This document shows positions 36,457-46,788 of a DNA stretch of 64,000 nt, piece by piece. The position numbers and the translations under genes are program-made. The DNA is from Luscinia megarhynchos (lineage: Eukaryota > Chordata > Aves > Passeriformes > Turdidae), in the NCBI GenBank assembly GCA_034336665.1, contig CM067592.1, forward strand, positions 28,617,819-28,681,818, in the 5' to 3' direction. Below the pieces are notes generated by a model that was not told the origin of the DNA, did no database searches, and saw only the letters and a list, made by a program, of their open reading frames with translations. How positions within the stretch are numbered: the first letter of the stretch is position 1; each line of letters opens with the position of its first letter.

Positions 36457-36491
36457 AAAATATCATATATCATATAAAAATATGATATTTT
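36457..36491. repeat. Short perfect AT-rich inverted repeat (11-bp stem, 13-nt loop)
   Basis: The arms aaaatatcata and tatgatatttt pair perfectly. No function is assigned; it is AT-rich and may be coincidental. Confidence 0.8.
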
Positions 36492-39400
36492 TCACCAGAT
36501 TCCCTTCCTTATATGCAAGCTTTCACCAAAGGGAAACTATTTGCCCCAGAGAAGCTGTAAAATTCACTCTGAGGATGTTGTATTTCCACTGGCTGTCTTG
36601 CTCTACTGAGATTCCACTTTGTTTTGATTTGCCCTTGATCAGGCAGAGGGCAACCACTCATAGCCTGATTTTAAAAACTCATTTCTTATTAAATTATTAT
36701 GCTTTTCTACCCTGCTTTCTCATTCTGTGTTTTAAAAATAAGGATTTTAAAGTCATTCCATTTCTTTAATGTAAAGGTGGTCTATCTTAAAAAAATAAAA
36801 CTTCTCTATTTTATCTCCTCTCAAAGCAGGGCAAGTTATACCATATTTTTTCTTTACAAATATCTTTAGTGCACAAACTTATGCAGAATTGTGTATATGA
36901 CACATGGAGATCCACATAGATGTTGTTAGATGTTTCTAACTAAGAAACATGCCTGCAATTACCACTGTCCTATAGATTTCAAAGCCAAATATGAAGAGCT
37001 ATTTTAGGGCCAACCTATATTAAAAGTGTTCCAATAGATAATTTTTAAAAGCCAGAATCATTTTAGAAGTACATACAAGATTAATATAAAAAGCAAAGGA
37101 AAACTTTCCCTTAAAATTCCCATACGTTTGTGTAACATATAACTCATTTCAGAAAGAGATTAGTTAGGTATAGAAAATATATTGGCCTTGCCTTTCAATG
37201 CATAGTTAACATTTAATCCAGATGTAATCAACCACCAGATTTATCATTATCTCAAAGAGTTATAATTTAATGGGAAAATCTAGTGGCTATTCTAGTATAA
37301 AACCTTCCTCTGTCCATCCAGTGACTTTTTTAAAGTTGTAACTTAACAGAAACACAAGTCTAGAAGCTACTCTTTCTCCTAATAGAGGTCTCATTATTTT
37401 AAGACAGAAAGCTGATGAACTAAGAAATATTTTTTCTTTTTCTTCATTTTATTCAGTTTGCATTTTGTATATTTTTCAACATTAGTGCTTCTGTTGTCTT
37501 TCTATAATAAAAATATTTTCAAAAAGATATAGTAGTTGTAGGTTATCTTAACTTGGATTCATCATTGTGCAATGAAGTTCAAGAGCTACCTTCAGTAGAG
37601 CCAAAGGACCAAAATGGACTAAGTCTCTTACTCTCTCTTCTGACTAGATCTGACTTAGCTCAGAAGTGTTGGGCAAATGATATTTCACATACTTGCAAAA
37701 TAATATTGATCTTGAATGTTGTTAAATAGTTTATTTGAACTTTCTTTCACTGTTTATAATCTTAAAATATTTGAAAGGTAAAAAAGTCTTTTTTTTAGCT
37801 CTGGAAAAATTTTAATCTAATAAACACAGCAATAGCCAATCTGAAGTATTCCTTTTTAAAGGCACAGAGATATATGTGCTTATTCAGAGGACCAGTGATC
37901 ATAATGTTCAGAGCTTTTGTAAAAATAATGCCAACAACATACAGAAGTGAACAGAGAATGGGAAAGGAGATGCTTTTCTATGTACTGTTAGCACTCTACT
38001 CAATTCATAGACCAAAGGGCTTGAATTGCAAGAACTACTTCTTTAAAATTGTGTTATCATCTGCATGATCACCTTGGTCAAGTATTTTAAGAAAAATCAC
38101 AGAATATACTCTTTAAAGTTCATCATGAAAATTAACAGATATTCATGTCCAGAACTATCATGGTTAATTATTCATTCATAAACAATTAATATGTTGATTT
38201 TGATTTTGAAAAATTCCATCTTTGTGTGTGGATGTGTCGACAGAGGAAAATCTTTTTATAGACTACCTTTACAGTATTTCCCAATATTAGGCTTGGAGCT
38301 GCTAATTCTAAGAATGAAAAGTATTTCCAGAATTATTATTTAGAATTTCTGCAGTTTTGATGTTTAAATGTAGTAATCTTTTCTTCAAAATGCAGCTTTT
38401 GAAGGCAGTATTTTTTTTCGTCTTGCATATTTTTCTCTGTTGTAATTAGATATCCTTAGTTCAGTCTTCCTATTCTCCAGCCTCTGGAATAGAGGACATA
38501 TTTGAGTATAGGTATGTGTAGATAAATATTTAATATGTTACAGCAAAGCAAGGGAATGAATAAAAAATATAAATTTTGCACACAAATTAATCTAAATACA
38601 CAAGACAAGTATATCTCATGAAATTCTAAGACCATCTATTTTTCTTCTTCTTCTCTCTGTGTCTTATTTAAAATAGAAAAATGGCTAGCATGAATAGTCA
38701 GGGTGTCTTACTCATGGCAACAGTTCACAGTGAGAACTGTACTCCTTTCACTATCTCCTTGAATTTATTGCTGCCTTTACTGTCAACATCTCCTGCCACC
38801 TGCCCTGGAAAATTGCCTGCCCTCTGGGACAAAGAGAATTTTTATTTCATAGGAGTACAGAACTGAGTGATCCAAGTTACCCAGCAGAAATCTCTTACTA
38901 AATGATCCAAACCTTCATATTTCAGATTTTTAAGGAGATTTACTCACTTATGTCTGTACTACAAAATCTTGTGCTTATTTTTGTTTTGGTTCTGATTTCA
39001 TTCAAACTTAAGGTTTCATGGGAAATTTATAATCTCATGTTTCACAGTTTATCACTGGGCACCTATTTCTAAATGGTTGTCAGTCACTCATGATACCATT
39101 TGCACTAAACCAGAATATTTGCAGAATTAATAAGAAAAAGCGAAGTGAACTTTCCTTCATGATATTTGTCATATATTAGTAGAACTGTGCTAGGTCTGAA
39201 CAAAAAAGGAGTTATAAATGCAACATGCTGCAGTGAACTCCTATGGGTCTCAATGTACATTTCAGAAGAAAATTACATACTGTAGGAGGATGCCTTTTAC
39301 ACTTTTTCAAGCAAAAAAAAGTTTGTAACATGCATCTAAACTATAATCTCTGTCAGTTCAGTTCAGTTCAGTAAACAACATCATTGAACACTTTAGCAAA

Positions 39401-39993
39401 AATTTAGGCAATTTATTTTACTGAGGAGACAACTAAATAGTAAAACACAAAAATGTGTTCACAAGGCACAATCTTGTCACTGGGTTACTCATGAACTGTT
39501 ACTGGTAAAACAATCTCCTATTCAAAAAGTCTTGCCGTTCATGACATAAACTGGTTAAAAATAAGAAAATAAATAATTATTAAACTTTATTTTCTCAGTA
39601 TACTAATTAATTCAATAATGTATATGTTTATTGCTGGTATAACTGGTTTAAAATTATTTTTAATTGATAAATTAAAAAAAACCTCAGGCTTTCTGAATTT
39701 CTTCTCCTTCCCTGGCTGTTTTTGAGGAGTTCTTACATATAACTAATCAGAAATATAGATTCTTTTGCTACAATAAGTCAATATATTTTCATAATTTTAT
39801 AAAATACTACTACTCTCCTGGAAAGTTCCAAGCAGGACCTTAAAAGAAGAAATAAATTTTCATTCTTCCTCCTTCATCCAGTTGCTTGGGAACCAGGGAG
39901 AACCTATGTAATGTGTAAATATGTAGCTCTTGGAAAATACTGTAAATTATTACTGATAGTTTATTCTTTAATAGTGATTTTATGTATGTTTTC

Positions 39994-40487
39994 ATAAAAT
40001 CAGAGAGTATTCTGGGCTGGAAGAGATCCACAAGGACTATCAAGTCCAACTCCTGGCCCTGCACAGTCCCACTCCCAAGAGTCACACCACGCTCCTGAGA
40101 GCGCCGTCCAAAATGCTTCTCAAACTCTGTCAGGCTGCTGCTGTGACCACTGTCCTGGGGAGCCTGTTCTAGTGCCCAACCACCCTCTGGGTGAAGAATC
40201 CTTGTCTAATATCCAACTTAAACTGCCTCTGACACAATTTCAGGCCATTCCCTTGGCTTCTGTCACTGTCACCATCGAGGAGAGATCAGTGCCTGCCCTC
40301 CTCTTCCCATCATGAGGAAATTGTAGCTTCAATGAGGTCCTCCCTCAGTCTCCTCTTCTCCAGGCTGAACAGAACAAGTGACCTCAGCTGCTCCTCATGT
40401 CTTTCCCTCAAGTCCTTTCATCCCTTTGGGTGCTCCCTAGTAGCTTAATATCTTACACTGGGGTCACTAAGACTGCACACAGTTTTG
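39994..40487 (-). mobile_element. CR1 LINE, minus strand, 3' end
   Basis: Read in reverse, this is a CR1 3' end. The tail and 3' UTR lie at 39994-40200 (landmarks ggctggaagagatccacaag, gactatcaagtccaactcct, ggggagcctgttctagtgcc). ORF2 C-terminal blocks follow at 40200-40487 (landmarks tctcctcttctccaggctga at about 40350, tgctccctagtagcttaata at about 40431). The subfamily looks different from the copies at 12.7 and 46.1 kb. It is 5'-truncated at about 40487, directly next to an LTR. Confidence 0.92.
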
Positions 40488-40844
40488 GGGAAAAGTACTC
40501 TTCTGGGCAAAAGGTGTTCCTGCTGGTCAGGAAAACATGATGGGGGAAGCCATCCAGAATTGTTTATTGTTGTAGGATCCATTTTTGCATTGTAGGAGCA
40601 TTTTTGCATACAGGTCATCCTCTTTATATACCTTTTGTTATTAATTTTATATACCTTTTGCTATTAATTTTGTGGTGCTGCTGTTCCTTTTATTTTCTTG
40701 TTGTTTCCAGTAAGTTATTCTTATCTTAACTTGTGATCTTCCCCATTTGTGCTTTCGATTGGAGAACGGGGAGACTGAGCAAATATGTGTGTGGGTTTTT
40801 TGGTGAGATTGCCAAATTGGAGAATATAATTCCTAAACCCTGGC
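40488..40844 (+). mobile_element. ERV-L-type LTR (solo or partial)
   Basis: The last 120 bp (about 40720-40844) align by eye with the 3' end of the LTR ending at 22133. Shared blocks are ttcttatcttaacttgtgatc, then ttggagaacgggga, then a T/G-rich segment and a terminal attcctaaaccctggca. Upstream are two short tandem duplications (40571-40609 and 40623-40668) of the kind often seen in U3 regions. The left border is unclear because the CR1 ends there. No retroviral genes adjoin it. Confidence 0.7.
40571..40668. repeat. Two adjacent tandem duplications in the LTR U3
   Basis: Unit one (about 20 bp, containing catttttgcat) occurs twice at 40571-40609. Unit two (23 bp, tttatataccttttg core) occurs twice at 40623-40668. 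The second unit holds a TATA-like word, so the LTR has two potential TATA boxes. Confidence 0.85.
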
Positions 40845-42466
40845 AGGCCTGACAGGCCAAGACCTATATTTGAAGGTATTGCTTTGATAAGAAAACCCAG
40901 TTTTTTCAACTCTCTTTTCCACTCTCTCTTCATTGCTGTAAATGGTACACTGGGAATTTTTTTTTATTTCACCTATAGATATCACTGTTATTTCATGCAT
41001 GTAAATTACAATAATTCTGTGCCCCAGAACTCATTGAATCACATGTATTCCATTAGTTTTCCTGAAAATGTAAGCAAGTAATTTCCAATTCATTATCATG
41101 GTTCAGAAGTACCAAAAAACATTAGTTCCTTTGCAAACTGACTTTCTACAACATCTACTGCAGCCAAAAGGAGTAGTCACTAGTCACCTCGGCAGGCATT
41201 AAAACAAAAGAGACGAGATGACTAATGTAGATGTTGACTTTTTTAAATATAGTGTAAGGAATCAAACAGTCAGAAGATCTCTTCTGACATGCAACATGTT
41301 AACTTCAAAATCAGCCCTTGAACCTGGGGTTAATGTTATTTGAAAGGGAGCACATTTCCTTTTAATCTGAACAGTTCCAAGGCTACTCAGTCTTTGGGAA
41401 GACATAAAGTCTGACCAGCTAGATTTATATTTCTACATGTAAATTATAACTCTTTTAACTGTCTTATCTCTGCAAGGATGATACAATATTAAGCAATATT
41501 TAGAAATTGTAGGCCTCCATGACAGTTGTTTTTCATTCTCCTACACCTTTATTACTTAAAATATCAATCTTCTAACGTGAATGATTCTGATGAATCAATG
41601 CTTTTACTCTAGGGATTTTTCTGGTAGTCCTGGAGCTGTAATTACAGGCAGAGTGCAGTGTCTTTCAAAATTTACTAGGCATTTTGTTTCTTGTGGAAAA
41701 TGCAATTTAGACAGTTACATTTTAAAAACTTTTAAACTTTTGGTTTTTGCTTGGAAATTAACTCTTCATCATAGCAACACAACTTATTTTAATGGAGCAG
41801 TGTACTGGAAAGGAAAATTAAAATATTGCTTAGTGTTAATCTGTGCTGTATTACATATGAGAAGTTCTCTCAGTACGCCTTTTCATACAGAATTGAAACA
41901 TCTCAATGTATTTTTACGTCACGATTTTAATAATACCTTATTTTTTCAAATTTTAACATTTGCAAGTTTCAGTTTGGAAATGAGTCAGATTTGATCAAAA
42001 CTATTTTAGGCCATGGTTCTAATACGTCTTTGAGATTTATTTCCTTACATTCAGGGTGTGGTACTGCCATAACTAGTTAGTCACTAGAAGCTCACTTGAG
42101 TCAAATGATAATAAAATCAGTAATCTTCAAACTGAAAAAACATAACCTTAGATGAGGATATCCACAAGAAATACTAATTTTTATCAGCAAAGCAAGATCA
42201 AGATTCCTATCATTATGATCAAGAATCAGACCTTTTTGTCTCTGCTGAAAGAGATTTATATATTTTGGGGTTGTGTGGCATTGTGTTTCTTTTTTTTTTT
42301 TTTAACTTAGAGAATTTTTCCAATAAGTTGCTAGGAAACACTAACTAACTACTGGGTAGTTATGGGTACTTAAGAAAAACAAAGTAAGTGGCCAAGGTTG
42401 GGAGAAGAGTACAGTATCAGGTTATACTTATTTTTCTCTGGGAGCTCTCTTTGAGGGGGAAGATAC
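40845..42466. other. AT-rich unique stretch
   Basis: No recognised gene or repeat. A 137-codon plus-strand frame (41581-41994) is among the longest in the window, but it has no recognisable domain, no homologous family I know and AT-driven composition. I treat it as chance. A poly-T run lies near 42291-42303. Confidence 0.45.
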
Positions 42467-43395
42467 TGTGAGAATTGGGGCAGGTAAAGCATGGGACTTG
42501 GGTCAGCTGCTGGCTCTCCCTCTCTCTCTCGGGGATTCAGAGGAGGGTGGTTGAGCTGCTGCCCGAAGGAATTTCACTGCCACTGCAATAACCCAGCTGG
42601 GAACTGTCTTTCTTCTGCTGCTGGGCCCCGCATTCCCTGCCCTCCCAGGGCGTCCCAGTTCCAGCTGCCACTGCGGAGCTTCTGATACATCTCGCCCACT
42701 GCCCCAGAATTTCTGCTCATTCCTGCCATTCCAGCTTGGTGCTACTCAGAGTCTTGCAGGGGCACCAGGACCGATACTGCCCCAGGGTTTGTGAGGCAAA
42801 GCCTCTCTCCACCCCTTCCCGTCTGGGCAGTGGGTTTGGCTGCCCCAGGGTTTGTGAACCAAAGCCTCTCTCCATCCCTTCCCGTCTGGGCAGTGGGTTT
42901 GGCTGCCCCAGGGTTTGTGAACCAAAGCCTCTCTCCATCCCTTCCCGTCTGGGCAGTGGGTTTGGCTGCCCCAGGGTTTGTGAACCAAAGCCTCTCTCCA
43001 TCCCTGCCCGTCCAGGCCCAGCCGCCATTCCCGCGCGCTGCCCGAGCCGCCCCACAGCGCCCCCTGCAGCCGCGGGGGAATCACCGCACCCGCCCTGCCC
43101 GGCCAGGAGCCAGCAGCGCCCCTGCTGGCCGTGCCTGGAACTGCACCACAGGAAAGTGCCCGCGGCCCAGAGGGGTCCCTGGGCTCCTGTTCTGGGTGTG
43201 GTTAATGCTGTACTTGTTCTTGTTTGTTTGCTTCGTTACACACTCTAGTAAAGAACTGTTACACCTAGTCTCACATCTTTGCCTGAGAGCCCCTTAATTT
43301 CAAAATTATAACAATTCAGAGAGGAGATTTACATTTTCCATTTTTAGGGAGGTTCCTGCCTTTCTTAGCAAACATCTTTCCCTCAAATCTAGACA
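42467..43395 (+). mobile_element. GC-rich ERV LTR with internal 63-bp tandem array
   Basis: A sharply GC-rich island lies in AT-rich surroundings. The 3' third (about 43195-43395) matches, from memory, a songbird ERV LTR R-U5 end: a cttgttcttgtttgtttgct block, an AGTAAA-type polyadenylation signal (43247-43252), ctttgcctgagagccccttaa, a purine-rich stretch, and a terminal tctagaca. CpG-rich sequence at 43020-43090 would fit a U3 promoter. The left border (TGTGAGAATT at 42467) is a guess based on a TG start, and the flanks give no clear target-site duplication. The 168-170 codon overlapping frames arise from the 63-bp repeats and GC-richness, not from a gene. Confidence 0.65.
42779..43018. repeat. 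63-bp minisatellite, about 3.8 copies
   Basis: Copies start at 42779, 42842, 42905 and 42968 with a constant 63-bp period. The second and third copies are identical by eye, the first differs at a few bases and the last is partial. Since 63 is 21 codons, every frame on both strands repeats in register, which explains the four long overlapping frames here. Confidence 0.95.
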
Positions 43396-46130
43396 GTACA
43401 TTACTTTAAAAATTGTAGTCTGTAAGTAAAGTGTATTTGTTACTGTGGTAGTTACTAACTATAACCTTATGCAATTCCTAACAAATAATAAAATAAATAA
43501 AATTATGATGTGACCGTAAGTAAGTAAGCAATACCTGCATCTGTATCTTCCTATTTGTATATTTGGAAAACTTCAGAGCACAACTGCCTTTTCTAGCCTT
43601 AGTCAAAATTTTTTGGTAATTTCTAAACAGTGTATCTGAAATCTGAACTTGGTTTCTAGTCATTCATGAGATGAATTTGCATTGTACATCCTGGTTAAAT
43701 GTATGTGAACACATGTACATGATACATACTTAGAAGCATAAAAATATACATGGAAGTATCATGCATCAGTGTGTACATAAACCTTCAAGACAACATCACT
43801 GTTAATGCTGTACTACTGGAAAAGCTGTTGACTTCAACTGGAACTGTGCAGTTTCACAGAAGGTAGACAAAAAAAAAATTACTAATAAGTTGGCATCTTT
43901 AAGCAAAATAGACTCAAATTGTATTAATTTACACTACTTTGCCCACTTTTACTGAGAGAGAAAAGGAGGTAGTTATGATACTAAATGCTTCATCACACCA
44001 TATGAAACTAAAACCTGAAATGTCAGAAAGATTAGTCACTGTTTCCTCTACAGGTGTAACAATATTGCTAACTTTTATGTTCTAGTTGATATATCCAATG
44101 CCTTGATTTTTTAAATTTATTTTCATAATTTTCTTTTGTTACTCTGTTTTTTTCCTAACATCTCATGCAGTGGAAGATTCCCGCTCAACTGCCATATTGA
44201 ATAAAGAGAATAAAGAGAGAAATTAGTATTTCAACAGTGTGAGAGATCATTTGACTTTAAGGGAAATATGTGATCTTGTACCAAAAAGAATCAGTTCTGA
44301 TCATTTTACTGTTTTGTATTGCCTTTGATTTCACAGACTACCCAGTGCTTTGCAAACTTCAAAATGGTACTTACATTCTCTTTTGCAGTAAAATACAGAG
44401 GAATGTTAAGCTTTTGATTTTGAAGTGATGACAAGTAGAATGCTTGATAAAAGAGAAACCTCTTTTTGTAGACAACTACTGCATAAATTTTCAAAGGTCA
44501 GTAAAAGTTGATTAAATGGTCTAACATATTTCATACATTATGAAAATGTGTAAATCATTCATAAGTCAATCTGAATTGTCATTACTTTCACTGCTATGCA
44601 CCTAATAAAATACACAGATTTTAGTAGGAGGTAATTTTAATAGACAGTGTTCCACTTTGTTATATGTACTTGTGCTCAAGGCTTAACTCACAATATCAGT
44701 CATAAGCTCCCTAGCACTATATAAACAAAGAACTCCTCCCAAGTTACTTAAACCTCACCAAAATGATTATTTTAAGAATACCTTATTTGATTCTGAAATT
44801 TTAACTAGAGAGAAGGCAGAATCCAAACCAAAAAGGAACTCATGTTAATAGAAAACTAGTAGAACTTTTAAAATTTATCAGTAAAAACAATTAATAATGA
44901 TCAAATCTACAGTAACCTGGAAAAAGTGTTAAAAGTCAATCCTATATCAAAATACACATGGAAAAAAAATAAAGTTCATCAGCCAAATTCTGACTTTTTT
45001 ACTGTGAAGTCAATGGCAATCTGCTTAACAACATTTTCTTGTTGAGTATAAAAGCTTTCATGCAGCATAACTGATAAAACCATATGTTTTATAGCTAAAA
45101 AGTAAAAGAGGTAAACAACTCAGAAGATCAAATCATTTATCTCATGACGGATAAACTTAAACAGAGATTTCTTTTTCCTTTTTTTCTTTTCTCTGATGGC
45201 TTTTTTTCACAATGTTTGAACATTGTAGATATCTCTAGATTGCAAACAAAAAAAAAATAAACTGAAAAACGCCTATTACTTGGAATTGCAACTCCAGAAG
45301 AATGAAACTGGATTATCATGTATCCTGTAACACAGGCTATCCAGGAAAGAAAGAGACTCTCTGACAGGTTTTTTAATCCCTCATATGAAAGGAAATTGCC
45401 TAACATGGTACTCAGTTTTTGCTTTTCCCTCCTTTCAGGTCTTTAGCATCTTTAAGGAAACTAATCATTTTCATATTATCCTTGGGTGAAAGAATGTCAC
45501 CTTAATAATGGGAAGATACATGTCAAGTTTAACAGTTAACATAACAGTTAATTATAAATGTGTTCACAAGAGGGTTGGTTTTTTTTCAGCTATATGGTCT
45601 TTAATGCTGAAATACTTGTCACACAACAGCCAGCAGAGGGAAACCAATGGGGAGTGTTAACTGTACTAAAAGGCACAGAGATACTGAGAAAAAGATTTAT
45701 AATTTTCATGCAGAGGTTGTTCATATTCATACTTATTTGATATTAGCATTCTGCACCTTAGCAAAGACATCACCTTGAACTTTCTTCCTGATGATTATCC
45801 TTTTTCTCTCCTTGACAATTGACAAGCTTGACAGACTCATTAAACTGCTGAATTTGTAATTTGTAGAGAATCTTCCTCAATAGCACTTGCGTAACAGCAA
45901 AGAAGTGCTATAATGTGAACCCAGCACGCATTTTAATGCAAATCTTATCAAAAGCCAACTGCTGGCACAGCAACTGAGGTTTTTTTGCACCAGTTAGAGA
46001 ATAAAAATAATGTAACAAGAAATTCTTTCACTGTGATTCCCATGCCTTTGAAAACCTTTAGCTCCATTTAGCTAACAGGTTTGTTCTAAAATTCTGTTAA
46101 TTAAGAAAAGATAATAAAACCTTCAGCCTT
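43396..46130. other. AT-rich unique stretch
   Basis: No gene, transposon or structured repeat recognised. Frames are at most 89 codons without signatures. Confidence 0.5.
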
Positions 46131-46788
46131 AACACAGAGTCACGGAAACACAGAATGGATAAGGTTGGGAGGTGTCAGAGCTGTAATCTGATCCAACCTT
46201 CCTGCCAAGTAGTGCCCCCGTAGAGCACACTGCACAGGAATGTGTCCAGATGGTTCTTGAGTATCTCCGGTGAGGGAGACTCCACAGCCTCTCTGGGCAA
46301 TCTGTTCAGTGCTCAGTCACCTGCACAGTAAAGTTCTTCCTCATGTTCGGGTGGAACCTTCTGCACATCAGTTTCTGCCCCTTGCCTTTGTCTTAGTCTT
46401 GGCACCAAGGAGAAGCGACATCCTCTTGACACCCTCCCTTCAGATATTTACAGATACTGATGTCTTCTCTCCGTGGTCTCTTCTCAAGGCTGAGTAGGCC
46501 GGCTCTCTAAGCATTTCCTCATAAGAGAGATGCTCCAGCCCCTTTATCACCCTTGTTCCCCTTTCCTGGACCTGTTCCAGGAGCTCAGTGTCTCTTTTGA
46601 CCTGAGGAGAACTGAACACAGCACTCCAGATGTGCCTCACCAGGGCTGAGTAGAGGGGCAGGATCCCTAGACATGCTGACAATGCTCTTCCTGATGTGCT
46701 GCAGGGTACCATTTGGAGCACTAGGAATGCTTCCTAAAGCATCTTAGAATGCCTTCTTGGCCACAAGGGTACATTGCTGAATTGGATA
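46131..46788 (-). mobile_element. CR1 LINE, minus strand, 3' end with 5' truncation
   Basis: Read in reverse, this holds the CR1 tail (cacagagtcacggaaacaca at about 46132), the 3' UTR and the ORF2 C terminus. The minus-strand frame 46440-46721 includes LPLYSALVRHIW and KRDTELLEQVQERGTRVIKG, then LEHLSYEEMLREPAYSAL, the standard CR1 C-terminal blocks, with small indels. The truncation near 46788 follows the ttggccacaagggtacattg block. It looks related to the copy at 12.7 kb. Confidence 0.93.

Larger units (their letters stand above)
33810..39993. other. AT-rich unique stretch
   Basis: About 6 kb without a recognised gene. It holds a (TCC)n run at 34034-34082, an 11-bp stem hairpin at 36457-36491 and short T-rich runs (35632-35648). 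The longest frame is 122 codons (36401-36769) and has no recognisable domain. Confidence 0.5.

Noticed and set aside
36401..36769. 122-codon plus-strand frame
   Set aside because: No family signature, and it runs through an AT-rich hairpin; likely chance.
41581..41994. 137-codon plus-strand frame
   Set aside because: AT-driven composition, no recognisable domain and no gene context; consistent with chance in 64 kb.
42736..43297. Overlapping plus-strand frames of 170 and 168 codons, and two 112-codon minus-strand frames
   Set aside because: They arise from the 63-bp tandem array (multiple of three) and GC-rich LTR sequence; no domain or plausible start context.
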